NCBI RefSeq assembly: GCF_040939455.1
Contig: NC_134117.1
Coordinates: 29,381,501-29,445,500 of the forward strand
Origin: Microcebus murinus
Taxonomy: Eukaryota; Chordata; Mammalia; Primates; Cheirogaleidae
DNA length: 64,000 nucleotides
Direction of reading: 5' to 3'
Shown here: positions 37,142 through 49,000 of the stretch, piece by piece
Position numbering within the stretch: position 1 is the stretch's first letter
Layout of the letters: every line of letters starts with the position of its first letter
Notes under the pieces: generated by a model
What the model saw: only the letters and a program-made list of their open reading frames with translations
Database searches by the model: none
Told to the model about the DNA's origin: nothing
Made by a program: the position numbers and the translations under genes

Positions 37142-37362
37142 ATAGTTTGAGTATCCCTTATTCAAAATGCTTGGAACCAGAAGTGTTTCAGATTTCAAAT
37201 TTTTCTGGATTTTGGAATATTTGTATTATATGGATTGTGTATCCCAAACCCAAAAATCCAAAATCCAAAATGCTACAATGAGCATTTCCTTTGAGCATCA
37301 TGTCAGCACTAAAAAAAGTTTCACACTTTGGATTTCAGATTAGAGTTGCTCTACCTGTATTT
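37142..37362 (+). repeat. Tc1/mariner-type MER element, copy 2
   Basis: GTTTGAGTATCCCTTATTCA, TTCTGGATTTTGGAATATTT and CAATGAGCATTTCCTTTGAG parallel copy 1 in order and length. Confidence 0.65.
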
Positions 37363-37774
37363 TACTTTATTTAGTCCAATATTAAAATGTATTAACTGAC
37401 TACTTAATAAACTATATACTCCAGTACTTGAATCTTTACCATACCTCTTTCTTCAAGGAACAAAAGGCACACAATTTAATGCTTGGACAATGTCACAATC
37501 AGGAACAGTGATCAAAAGAAGAGATGATATCTGGAAATAAAGACCAACATTTTAAAACTTTAACTGCAAAAACTGTTAGTAAAATGTTCTTGAACTCTTG
37601 ATTAAATTACCCTTCATAGTCAACTCAGATGTATACAGTAATTGGGAAAAAAAACCTCTCTGCACTTAAGCATGCAACATATCATTGATACACAATGATG
37701 TCATAAATTTATAAAAGTCACAACTAAAAGCTTAAAAAAGCAATCTAATTTGATATGTTCATTTAATACAAGAT

Positions 37775-37875
37775 GGAGAAAATTAGTCTTGCCCAAAGTC
37801 ACAGAACTAGAACTAGTACCTGGATGTGATTCCAACCCAGTTACCATATCACAATGCTAACCCTTAATACTCAGT
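37775..37875 (-). repeat. MIR SINE fragment
   Basis: GTCTTGCCCAAAGTCACAGA followed by GATTCCAACCCAG matches reverse MIR. Confidence 0.65.
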
Positions 37876-39359
37876 TGTGGTATCTAACATCCCATGAAAA
37901 TTGCTCACCATTAGATACCAATACCCCATACAGAACTGAAATACCCACAGCCCACACACCTGAGATCAGATAATAAAAATTTCAAGACTTTCTTAAAGCC
38001 CTTTTCTTCTGCTTAGACAGCTTTGCCAAAAAACTTTTAGTAGAATACCCAAAGCAATCTGGGCAAGATTCAAGTCTTGTATCATTAAAAAAAAAAAAAA
38101 AAAAAAAGTTGTATTAAACACATAATGCTTCCATGAGAACAATTTCAAAAACTACAAACAGAAAAGTAAATAATAAAAAAAAACACTAAATGGACATATT
38201 AAGGAATATTTTGAAGTCAAATTATAGATTTTTGCTAAAGTACATCTCTTCTGTAATGTTTCAAGATATAAAACTTCTGGGATCATAATATACTATTACC
38301 AGAGAGAAGAAAATAGAATTTGAAGTGTGACAATGGTAAAAATTGCAAACATTTGTAAGTTTATACACTATCAATGTACATAGTAGGTGCTCATTATGGT
38401 TGCTGTCCTTTTATCCTTCTATAAAACCATATATAAAATGTTTTAATTAGTAATTATTATTTTTCACTTATTTTCATTGCAACAATAAAGAAACATTTGG
38501 ATATGCAAAATAAGTTTCTATGTCTAGGGATGATCTTATTTATGATTTTTATAGCATAAATCAACATCGTCTACTATGTTTACTTTCCCAATGAAATGCT
38601 AATACCCTGAAAATGTTAATTCAATGTGGTATCTCTCTTTATAAATTTCAGAAAAACACAGTTTTGCCGAAAGATAACGAACCTATTCCTATAAATTTGC
38701 AGTTAAATTCTGAAAATGTTAGGAAATTTCACTGAATCAATTCAAATGGTTCTATCTATCCATCCTGAGAATACTAACCTTAGAGTACATTCAAATCAAA
38801 CCTCTTGCTGCAGAAAAGGCAATTCAACAATATCTGTATTTCTAGATCTAACATATAGACTCTCAAATTAACAAAATTTCTACCAAGAGGTAGTTGGGTG
38901 TCTTCATGTTTCACCACTGTGACAACCGTACCAAAGTTCAACATTCTTATGAATTCCTTAAATATAGACTGATCTTATTTTTCTAGGGTTTCTTAGACTT
39001 TTCATAACATATTCAACAATGTTTTCACTAAAATAGCTCACAAACACTAAATGCCCCCAAATTTAAATCTAAAAAGAAAACTAAGCCTTAACTCTTGTAT
39101 TCTGAACTTTAAAGCTACATCTGTTTCAATGGTCTACTTAAGAGTTAAAACATTTTACCTTATATACATTCACCTTCTATTTTTTAAATTACCACAGCCA
39201 TCTATGAAGAGATTGTCTACTTGACAATGAGGACACCATGTTAAGCACAGACTCAAAATGGACCCTACATGTGAGAAAGCCAGTTACAAAGAAATCCATC
39301 TGCCACTGGGTGTGGTTGGGGTCTGCAGGGAAGAGCACCTTTGGCCAACTCTGGAAGAG

Positions 39360-40340
39360 AACGCGCGCGCCAGGAATCTGGGCATCTCTGCAAAAAAATG
39401 GACCCCAATAACCATAGACGGCGCCCGCAAGAGGGACACCGTCGAGTTGGGCCTGCGAACCTATAGCGCGAGGGGTGCAGTCTGAGGGGTGCCCATGCTG
39501 TCTCCACCAGCCGCGGAGCCCGCCGAGAGCTTCGAGCGCCGCGCGCCCCGCTTCTCCCCAAACACCGCGCCCGATCCGCCCCTTCCTCCGCGGTTTGGCT
39601 GCCCCGCGGGGAACGCGGAGGCACACTGTCCAGCTCCTGGATGTGGAGAAAAGTGGAGTTCAAGAAACCCAGATGTAAGGCAAGCTCGGGCTAAGAAGCG
39701 ATCTGTCAGCTCTAGCAGACTGCAAAAGCGCTGGGTAAAAAACACCGACTTCTCTAGAAAAACTTTGCGGCAAGTTAGGCGGAAGCGCTGAATGGCCGGG
39801 ACTATTTAACAGGCGCTTCCTATTATAAGAGGCGGGTCCGTGGGCATGTTTGGGGAACCCTGACGCCCCACAAACTCGCCCTTTGCCCGCTGGGTGGCCC
39901 TCTAAGAATTCCAGCATCATAACCAGTTGGGGCGGTCCAGCTCACAGGGAATACCTGTCGTGGTCCCCATTGCTTGCGAGTCCCTGATGGCGGCCATTAC
40001 ACTTTCATCCGGGTATTGCCGAAAAGCTGATCGCAGCGCTACCGGGAGCGCACACTGCAGCGGAGGGATCCGCGCTGCACCTGAAGCAAGCGGAAGATAA
40101 CGGAGGCCGGCAGGGTCCGCGCTCGGCCTGGTGAGACCAGGCCATTGAGTTTGGCTCGCCGCTGACCTCTCCAATCAGTGTGTGTTCCCGGCACCCCCCA
40201 CTCCAGTGATTCACTCTATCCCTTTGCTCACCAGCAGCTGCAGAGATCCTACTGCCAATGGAATGGCAGACAAACGTCCACTCTGTGCTCTTAAGAGTAG
40301 ACACCAGAAGCAGGAACAGTGTGCACCTGGCAAACTCTTG
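39360..40340. promoter_or_regulatory. CpG island, probable ZNF518A promoter
   Basis: This is the most CpG-dense stretch in an otherwise A/T-rich, CpG-poor window. It lies about 26-27 kb upstream of the coding exon on the correct side, which suits a gene of about 33-34 kb as in human. It contains a GC box (GGCGGG, 39831-39836), ETS-type cores (CGGAAG at 40091-40096; CCGGAA on the minus strand at 40378-40383) and a palindromic YY1-type site (ATGGCGGCCAT, 39987-39997). No TATA box is obvious, so a dispersed CpG promoter is likely. The first exon and TSS are not resolved; minus-strand GT sites near 39950 (ACAG|GTATTC) and 40078 (TTCAG|GTGCAG) are possible first-exon donors. A plus-strand donor-like CTG|GTGAGA near 40130 would suit divergent transcription. 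Confidence 0.75.
39987..39997. promoter_or_regulatory. Palindromic YY1-type site in the CpG island
   Basis: ATGGCGGCCAT contains the YY1 core ATGGC on both strands. YY1 sites commonly sit just downstream of the start in CpG promoters, so this may mark the region near the TSS. Two further ATGGCGG matches lie at 40392-40398 and 40728-40735. Confidence 0.5.
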
Positions 40341-40619
40341 CAAAATGGGAATGGTCTCAACCCTGAGATTTAATCAGTTCCGGTTTAGCAAATGGCGGTT
40401 CCCCACCCCTTTCTTCTAACACGAAGGTTTTAGCAACCATTGCAGCCCATGTCAACGGAAGAAACTGCTGCCAGCAGCTCTGGAAGACATGTTGAACCCC
40501 AACATATACATCTTTAATAGTTGATCTAGAAACTGTCTTTACAATGAGGGAGGCCTTTATCCGCATTAAAGGAATCTTTACCCCACATGGCAAAACAGGG
40601 CGGTTAACGTGGTTGGCTT

Positions 40620-43600
40620 TACCCTAAAGGCCCGTCTCTCTTTTAGAGCATTTCTAAAATAAAGCCTATTAATTGAACTCACTTTCTACATAAATCACCT
40701 TGCTTTAAAAGGGGGATGGGCGGGAATATGGCGGCAGCTGTTCAAAGCAAGCAATAGCAACAACAACAAAAACCCTGAGGAAAGGGATATATGAAAATAT
40801 TGAGAGTGTGACTATGATATAATTTTTTGTCTTTTATTTTTTATGTTCCATATTTTTTAAAAAAACATGCATGGCATTTGTTTTTTATAAACGTTAAAAT
40901 GTATATAGGGTTTTCAAAATGACTCATAGCCATATGCAAGATTTTCTCCATCCTTTAATAAAAACCACACCGGGGAATCCTCCTTTTGTCTTCAGGAAGC
41001 TTGCTTTCTTACTGTGTCTACTGGGCTAAACAATTCCACCTAGAAAAGGCGAATATTGGGAAATCCACATTAGTTGTATTCATATGCCTGTATAAAACAC
41101 AATGAGAAAATCTTCCATAAATACCCAAAGGGATGCCATTATGGAATGAGGAACATGTTTACAAAATGGATTTTACCCTTCGTTGTACATCCTCTCTCCA
41201 CGTCATTTCTGTGCCAGCCAGACAAGCACACACATGACAGAGGAAAGAGAGATAAAAGGATTTTTTATAGCAAAAAAAGATGATAGTTGGGAACATGGGC
41301 AGAGTTGTTTTGTTGTTTTGATGTAGGTCTTCAGACTAAGAAATTGCACTTCCCTCTCCACAGTATTCACATTATAACTTTATTTTTACTTTTGCATATA
41401 CATACATGTACAAAACTTTGCAAACCTGCATTATGTTACAAGAGAATTAGAGAAATTATATAAATTAAAATATTATTAAGATGTACCTTATCTCTTCCCT
41501 CTTCTCTTCTGCCATCAATATCACACAATCCATTCTCTTGTTCTCCTTTCTGATTTTGAGCATTGATGTTAGCAAAGAAAAAAATGAGTGAAACAGGGAA
41601 TAAAGAAAGATGATCAAAAGAGAGAAAAAGAAAAAATACAAAAGAGAGAAAGGTGAATCATAACTTAGGAAAGGATTTGGTAATACTTTGTACTTGAGAA
41701 AGATTATTAGTGGGGATAGGGCATCTAGATTAATGGTTTAAATCGTTGATCCCTCTGAAGACCTCACTGCTATTTACCAGCTGAGAGCATTTAACCTCTG
41801 AACTTCTCAGAGTTATGCAACACATACATAACACTTGGTTGATAGTTTGAAGAGAGTGATCGACTCCATTGCACCCACAGTGTAATGCAAATGGATAAAC
41901 GTGATGATGGGGGTGATAGTCATAAAGTTTCCACCCTCCACAAATATCATAAAGCAGATCACTATAAGACAGTGAAATTTTCTCCTAATAATAATATATA
42001 AATGGAATTACATTTCACACTAGGGAGTCTCACTTCTGAATCATAGATAATACCATATCATAATAAAAGTTCCAACAAGCTTATATATGCTCTCACAAAA
42101 AAATGTAAGCAGGCTTTTAATTCATAGCTTGGTACATCATAAGCACTACAATCATAATTACAAGAATTAAATGATGTTAAGTTGGAGAGTAAGAGTCTCT
42201 TTAAAATGGCTCTCTTCTTTCTGTTGATCTCTGAATTCAAGTCCAAATTCTCTACCCCCAACAATATAATCAAGTGCAACAAGAATTGGAAAAAAGCAGG
42301 TACTAAGAGCCTGGGTGACATAGCATAAAGTGGTCATGCTGCTTAGTTACAGGTGTTATGGGTTGATTACTTTTGACAATCTATCAAACAAGTGTTAGTT
42401 GAGCTTTCAGTTTTAGTATTAGTCTTCCCTATGTTCTTTTAAATGTTTATTGTTTAACATTTATTCAGTAGACATTTTCTTGAACACATATCATGTGCCA
42501 GAAACTGTGGTAGTAATAAATAAAACATGATCCCTCATGGAGTCATCAGTTCAATGAGAGATTCTTGAATATCTAAAAGATTTTATGATCTAACAAAGCA
42601 ATTCCAAAGGTAGGATTTCAGACACTATAACAGATGATGAGAAACATTTTTTAAAGATAGGTATCCCTAACAGTTTCTTCTCAATTCACACTTTCTAGAT
42701 GACCAAGACTTTGGACATGCTGCTATTTTAATGAAGTTTATATAAAAGGGATACGCCTCTTTCTTAGTGCTTCTTATGCTATATTCAACTGGGAAGAACA
42801 TTAAAATAAACTATATAAACTATATTGATCTTACCTAAATATTTTAGGGAACTTCTCCCCACCCCTAATCACATCAAATTCTTCCTAAGAATCTCTGTAT
42901 CCTGAGGGCAACAGTATAGATGGCACAGTTAATTCAAGTCCTTAGAAAATGATAAAAGAGTAAGTTAAATATTTATTAATTACATATCTTTTAAGAACAA
43001 ACATGGTACGCATTTATGTTACATATACTCCTTTATATTCTCTTTTATATGTATGGTACATTTCATTACTTAAAGTTTTCGAAGAATAGAAAAGTATAGA
43101 TTTTTCTTTCTTTTCTCTCCTTTTTATTTCTCTTTTGATTGTTGGAGATTAAATACTACCTAAATTAATGTGGTTTGTGTCTAAGGAAAAGATAAATCTG
43201 ATTTCTGTGAGACCAGTGCCATATGGACCATATCAATAAATTATACATGAGAACTTGCAAGAATAGATTATTATGGCTTATTACATTACTCTAAAATTGC
43301 TAAGTTATATCCACCTACAAATTTCTCTCTTACATTAAAAGAAACAAAATAAAACCCAGATTGTGTTCTTCTTTTAAACAAGCATATGCCTTAATAATGC
43401 TATATATAACATCCCAGAAGTCATCAAGTTGTGTTAATGTTGGTGTTCTTATTCTGTTTTGTTAATGTTTGTTGGAAAAGTGTGGGGAAGGGCAGGTCCC
43501 TGCAGTATGTCTTAGAATGTCTGATGGAATGAATGAGAAATAATCATGATATGAAAAAGAACCAATAAACCATAGGTTCATTTAGTTTTGCATGCTTTGT

Positions 43601-44430
43601 TCCTGTTGACATTACAAAACTTCAAGTTGGTGAGGCAACCCCGGAGAGTTAGCATAGAATAGGACTTAAGAGTGAAATACAGCAATGGGAAGAGCATAAC
43701 TTGTTCAAGAGGCAAGAGTTAAATGCAAGGAAGGAGGAAATGCTCTGTAATAAAACTTGGTACATATATTTGGAAAGGTATTAATTAGAGGCTGAAAACA
43801 CAGAGGAGAGCATGTGAATGAACATAAAAGTACACAAAAACACAGCTAGGCATGATATGAGAAAAATTTCCGAACATCTCAGCCAGATAGAGGAAGTAAA
43901 TGATGTATATAAATTATCAAAGTGGCCCAGGATTCAGTAAACACCTTGTAATGCTTACTACATGCAAGGGATCTGCCCTTGCACAAGGTTGAGGATCAAT
44001 GTTGAGTAAAGGGACTACAAAACCCAGTTTGTCCAGGAAAGTCTTGATATTTACCTATTTTCCCTACTTCTCTCTCCTTTACAGTAGAAGTATCCTAGTT
44101 TGGGATACTGTATTGTCATACTGTATTGTCACTATAACAAGGAAAACTTCTGCAAATCTCATCTATCAAGAGCAAATAATCTGAGAAATGTTAATCTGCT
44201 TTGCTCATTGCTCAAAGAAACTATATAACTCTTTAATGGGAAGAAGTAAAGGCAGAACAAGAACTACCATGAACTTAAAGTTAATCAACAAATAAGAAAT
44301 ACAGTAGCTGCTCATGATGAGGTGATGGGATGGGTGGATTGACAACAGTGATTAGTAGTAGTTTTGTGATGTCCGATCTCTCAGCTCTCAGGTTTTTTCA
44401 TTCCTCTCTCCTTCGACTCAAACACTAATG
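40620..44430. other. Upstream intergenic DNA, nothing identifiable
   Basis: Apart from a YY1-type site at 40728-40735 and a weak L2-like piece near 42440-42580, I see no gene, RNA or nameable repeat. Open frames here are short and lack support. Confidence 0.6.
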
Positions 44431-45164
44431 GACACACACTAGGACCTGGTTTCCAGCCTAACCCAAATGCACATTATCTGAAAGAGGAGCACATGTTCCC
44501 AAGAAGAACACAAGAAGAAAAAATATAAAGCAAGAACAAGAAATCATTGTAAAAATGTATGGTAGAAATATCTATATGTAGCAGTTGAAATAAATAACAT
44601 AATTGATGGTTAAATAACAAGATAGCTACACCTGAAGAATAACTTAGTGAGGTATAGGAACAGATTGAGGAACTTTCTCAGAAGGATGCAGGACAGCATA
44701 AAAAGATATTAAAGAAAATAAATTTTAAGAACCAGAGACATGGAGGACAGAAGAAGAAGTGTCAATATCTGAAAATAGGAGGCTCCACATGATAGAAGAG
44801 GAGAAAATGTCTGGAAAAAATTTATCCTTAAATGGTTCATGGGGTGCCAAATAAGACATACAATGGGGGAGGGAGGAACCCTTCAGATACATTATAGTGA
44901 AATTTAAGAATATCAGTGACAAAGAAAAAATTCTAAAACTTTCCAGATATGAAGAGGAGATCACTTACAAAGAACAAGAGTCAGGTCAGGTTGAGATCAT
45001 ACAGCTACCACCGCACCAGGCATTATATCCTCCTTCAGCAGTATTCCAAGCAGGAAGAAGTGAGCAAAAAGTCTTTCTTCTTGAACTTTCATCTTCTGTT
45101 GGAGAGAAAAATCCTTTCTAATGTGAACAAATGTGAACTCGAAAGAGCCAATACTTCAAGATGA

Positions 45165-45670
45165 ATTCTGAGTGCCTAACTGGGCCTAAATTTAAAATAG
45201 AGCCAAGTAGTCATTTGCTGACTACAAGTCACACACATACTCTGAGTTTCCCCTGAAAACCTACACCTTTTTAAGTTTGAGATTTTCAAAGCTCACCTAA
45301 ACTGACCAGTCAGGGCTCAGCTATGTCAACAAATCAGTGTTCAGCTGTATCAACCGATCAGGGCTCAGCTATATAGACCAATTAGAGCTTAGCAGCTTCA
45401 ACCAATCAGAACTCAGATGCTTTGACCAATTGGAACTAAGCAGATTTTAATTCTATGTTTGCATGAACCTGCTTGAGAACTCTTGCTGTAAAACCTGAAC
45501 CCTCTGTTAGTTCTCCGGAATGCACTTTCATTTTACACCGGGTCTATCCCCGTCCTTTGCAAACTGTTCACTGGAAGGAAGTCTCTTTCTTCCAAATTCT
45601 TTTTCAGAGAGCCTTTGTTCACGCTAATAAACTCCTTATGTTTCATTTGTCAGGACTGAGTCACACACCG
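45165..45670 (+). mobile_element. Endogenous retrovirus LTR (solo) with CCAAT array
   Basis: Features: upstream direct repeats with CCAAT boxes (45303-45446), then CTTGAGAACTCTTGCTGTAA, a T/C-rich stretch, and AATAAACTCCTTATG (AATAAA, the usual LTR poly(A) signal) before its 3' end. No gag, pol or env sequence is attached, so it is probably a solo LTR. It sits inside an old LINE. The frame at 45473-45820 is fortuitous. Edges are approximate. Confidence 0.65.
45303..45446 (+). repeat. Six in-register 24-bp CCAAT-type units in the LTR
   Basis: Units start at 45303, 45327, 45351, 45375, 45399 and 45423, each exactly 24 bp and diverged from each other. The shared core is ACCAATCAGRGCTCAGC; units 4-6 keep an exact CCAAT. 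This looks like an LTR U3 enhancer repeat with NF-Y-type sites. Confidence 0.85.
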
Positions 45671-46695
45671 CAACAATTGATGGCAAAAAACAAAACAAAA
45701 CAAAAACAAAAACAAGATTATTGTCGTTCACTCAAACCAATCATGACATACACTGGGACTGGGCAAATTAACACTTCGGCAAAAATAGTAGATCAACTAG
45801 CATGGAGGAAGGATGAGTAACTTTTGGTTGGCAATTAAAGATGTTCAACATCTGCTGATATCACAAAAAAAGGGTGGGGGGAGAAAAACAGTCATTATGG
45901 AAAAACGAAAGTGCCTATAGTCTTGCCAATTCTCAGGCATTACAGAGGTCAGAGGAATGTATTAAACACATATTGGGCAAAATCAGCTATGATTTTGGAA
46001 ACTTTGGAAAACTGAACAGGACCAATGACCTGTTTTCTCAAATAAACAAACAAACAAAAATTGCAAGGAAAAAAAGAGATGGAAGGGGAAACCTAGTTTT
46101 TAAAAGAAACTTAAATTGCATATTAATTAATCACTATGTGTGGAAGTTACTTGGATCCTGATTCACGCACACAGACAAAAACACATTTATGACATAATAC
46201 AATTGGAAATTTGAAGTCTGAGGATATTTGATGATATTAATAAGGCTTGTTAATTTTCTAAGTGTAATATGTTTATCATTTAGAGATACATACCAAAATA
46301 TTTACGGATGAAATGACAGCGTGTTTGATATTGACTTCAAAATTAAGGAGAAGATGTGTAGGTGAGAATTCAGATGAAATAAGATTGGCCTTGAGTTAAT
46401 AATTGTTGATCTTGGAAGATGGATACAGAAGGAGCCATTATAAACTTGTCTACTTTTGTACATATATTACATTTTATCATTTTCCATACTAAAATAATTT
46501 TAAAAGTTGGCATAAAGGGAAAGGAAGGAAGCTGAAGGGGGCCGCATAGTCAAGCCATTTTGCATTTTATTGATTTCCTAAGAGGAGGGGAGATTAGGAG
46601 GGATGACAGGACCACACTAGAAAAGAGAGATTCAACAGATTTCTTTTAAAGAATGAAAAATGCCAATATGTGGACTGAAATCACCCCCACTGCCT

Positions 46696-46709
46696 CCCCC
46701 CCCCCCACA
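46696..46709 (+). repeat. Poly(C) tract
   Basis: A run of about 11-12 C in TCCCCCC context. Confidence 0.9.
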
Positions 46710-47381
46710 TTTCTCCAACGTCCTCAGGCAGCTAAGTTACTGAAAAATAAACCTATCAACATCCAGCTCCTAGCTCAAAGTTTAACTGAAGGATTCGAAC
46801 AATTGATAGATAAACAGGAAGGGGAGTTAAGGAGACTCCACCCACCTATACAATTATTGACACAGAAACATTAATTTTAAAATTATTAAAAGAAACTAAT
46901 AAGGAGTAAACATAAAAATTCTGTCCCTTCCAAAAAAAAAAAAAAAAAGACATAAAAAGAAAGGCATTTAGGAGAGGATTCTGGGAGGAGAGCAGAGTAG
47001 GAAGCCCCAGGAGTCTTTTTTCTCCACCTAGAAAACAATCGCCCTGGCAGAATATGTCTGATGTAACTATGTTGGAATTCTGCAGTCTATTGAAGGCTTG
47101 CAACTTCCAGGGGTAAGTCTTGGAAGGTAAATTGCAGTTAATTTCTCTCCATTTCAGCTCTTAGCTCAGCAATAGCTACCCATCCTCCACCCTGTATCCT
47201 GTAAGCAGGCAGCTGTGCACTTGTTGCTGGAGCAGTTTGCACGCAGCTTGAGGGAGCCAAAGTGGGCAATAAGGACCAAATACTCATCCTCCAAATATTG
47301 TGGAATCAGTGTTCTGATTGCTGATTGCTACTTCTGATCAGATAGGTGCAGACACAGAGACAGACAGCCATTGTTGCACAA

Positions 47382-47397
47382 CCCCCCCCCCCCCCCC
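47382..47397 (+). repeat. Poly(C)16 tract
   Basis: Sixteen uninterrupted C residues, the longest C run in the window. Confidence 0.95.
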
Positions 47398-48393
47398 AGG
47401 TAGCCAGTCCCTCCCTGTCAGGCTGAGGCAACTGCCAGGGGATGATTTAAAGGGCCAGTGCCTTTTTCATCCCCTTCATTTTTCTCTTTTGGGAACCAGA
47501 CATTAAATATTAGGACATTCAAAAGCAACTCCATGTTCAGGGGAAATTAGAAAGTCACTGCACATGGCCAGGGAAAGACATGGGGTCAGAAAAGACCTGA
47601 GGAGACCTGAGTTTACACCCCAGGCTGATCCTTGGCTGAGGACAGCCTACAACAATCAAAAACAAAACAAAAACAGCAAACTCTGTGGAAGGGGGAATAT
47701 TTGATTTCCAGAGTTATGACATTATTAGATTCAAATGTCCAATTTTTAACCAAAAATATCACAAGGCATACAAAGAAATAGAAAAGTATGACATATTCTC
47801 AAAGAGAAAAAAATAAACCATCAGAAACTGTCACTGAGATAGACCTAATAGGTCTATTAGATAAGACTTTAAAACAACTGTCTTAAAGATGCTCAAAGAA
47901 CTAAAAGAAGATGCGGAGAAAGTCAAGAAAATGATGTACAAACAAAAATGGAAATATCAATGAAGAGAGAAAACATTAAAAGGAAACCAAAAAAAAAATT
48001 CTGGAGCTCAAAAGTATAACAACTGAAATAAATTTACTAGAGGGATTCAAAGGCAGATTTAAACATGCAGAAGAAAGAATCAGTAAACTTGGAGACAGGA
48101 CAATTGAAATTATCAAGGCTAAGGAAAAGAGAGAAAAAAAATGGAAAAAAGCAAACAAAACCTAAAGGACCTGGGGACATCATCAAGCAGACCAACACAC
48201 ACATTTTGGAAGTTTCAGAAAGAGAAGAGAAAGAGAAAGGTATGGAGAGAATATTTATACCACTAGCCCTGCTCTGCAATAAATGCTAGAGAGTCCTGCA
48301 GTTTGAAATAACAGGACACTACACATTAACTCAAAGCCATATGAAAAAAATAAAGGTCTCAGTAGAGATAAATACAAGGGCAATTATAAAAAC

Positions 48394-48684
48394 TAAGGCT
48401 GAGCGCAATGGTGTCTCTCACACCTGTAATCTCAACACTTTGGGAGATTGAGGTGGGAGGATCACTTGGGCCCAGGAGTTCCAGACCAGTCTGAGCAACA
48501 CAGTGAGATCCCCATCTCTACAAAAAAATAGAAAAATCACTCAGGCATGGTGATGCATGCCTGTAGTCCAGCTGCTCAGAAGGCTGAGGCAGGAGGATCA
48601 TTTGAGCCCAGGAGTTTGAGGTGGCAGTGGGCTATGATGTTGCCACTGTATTCTAGCCCAGGCACTGGAAAAAGAACCTGTCTG
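48394..48684 (+). repeat. Alu SINE
   Basis: GGCTGAGCGCAATGGTGTCT through both arms to AAAAGAACCTGTCTG. Its A-tail has become the adjacent microsatellite. Confidence 0.9.
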
Positions 48685-48687
48685 AAA

Positions 48688-48762
<75 letters not shown>

Positions 48763-48850
48763 GAAGGAAGGAAGGAAGGAAGGAAGGAAGGAAGGAAGGA
48801 AGGAAGGAAGGAAGGAAGGAAGGAAGGAAGGAAGGAAGGAAGGAAGGAAA
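48685..48850 (+). repeat. Compound (GAAA)n-(GGAA)n microsatellite
   Basis: About 18 GAAA-type repeats (to 48761) followed by about 22 GGAA-type repeats (to 48849), an unbroken purine strand of about 165 bases grown from an Alu tail. Lys/Arg/Glu-rich (plus) and Phe/Leu/Ser/Pro-rich (minus) frames here are artefacts. Confidence 0.97.
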
Positions 48851-48950
48851 GAAAGAACAGAACTATGGTAGCAACAATTCTTAGCTTCACTTTTTGTTTT
48901 CTATGTAATTTAAGAGACTAATACATTAAAAAAACAATTATTACTCTAAA

Positions 48951-49000
48951 TGCTAGTATTATTATAACTTTGGCTTGCTAGTATTATTATAACTTTGGGT
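48951..49000 (+). repeat. 25-bp tandem duplication
   Basis: The unit starting TGCTAGTATTATTATAACTT occurs at 48951-48975 and 48976-49000 with one mismatch. Confidence 0.95.

Larger units (their letters stand above)
13313..39359 (-). other. Inferred 5' non-coding and intronic interval of ZNF518A
   Basis: This lies between the coding exon and the CpG island. It should hold one or more small 5' UTR exons, none of which I can define by sequence alone. Repeats within it are listed individually. I see nothing nameable in these sub-stretches over 300 bases: about 17620-19370, 25480-27630 (apart from a weak L1-like fragment at 26640-26880), 28460-29700, 34690-35090, 36060-37140 and 37880-39350. Confidence 0.5.
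44440..46505 (+). repeat. HAL1/L1M-type LINE interrupted by an LTR
   Basis: AAGAATATCAGTGACAAAGA and TTCCAGATATGAAGAGG before the LTR, and TTTAGAGATACATACCAAAA, ATTTACGGATGAAATGAC and TTTTCCATACTAAAATAA after it, fit one old L1M/HAL1 element ending near 46505. Confidence 0.6.
46510..47690. other. Unassigned stretch with two poly(C) tracts
   Basis: The frame at 46653-46874 is only 73 codons and unrecognised. A stretch of about 18 A at 46933-46950 may be a retroelement tail, but no body was matched. A 16-C run lies at 47382-47397. Confidence 0.5.

Noticed and set aside
39189..40343. Several 80-145-codon frames on both strands
   Set aside because: Long frames are expected in G+C-rich CpG-island DNA; none has a recognisable domain or consistent gene structure.
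45303..45446. CRISPR-like regular repeats
   Set aside because: Units are contiguous and diverged without spacers, within a mammalian LTR; this is an enhancer-type tandem array.
48547..48921. 124- and 104-codon frames on the two strands
   Set aside because: They are translations of an Alu and the GAAA/GGAA microsatellite.
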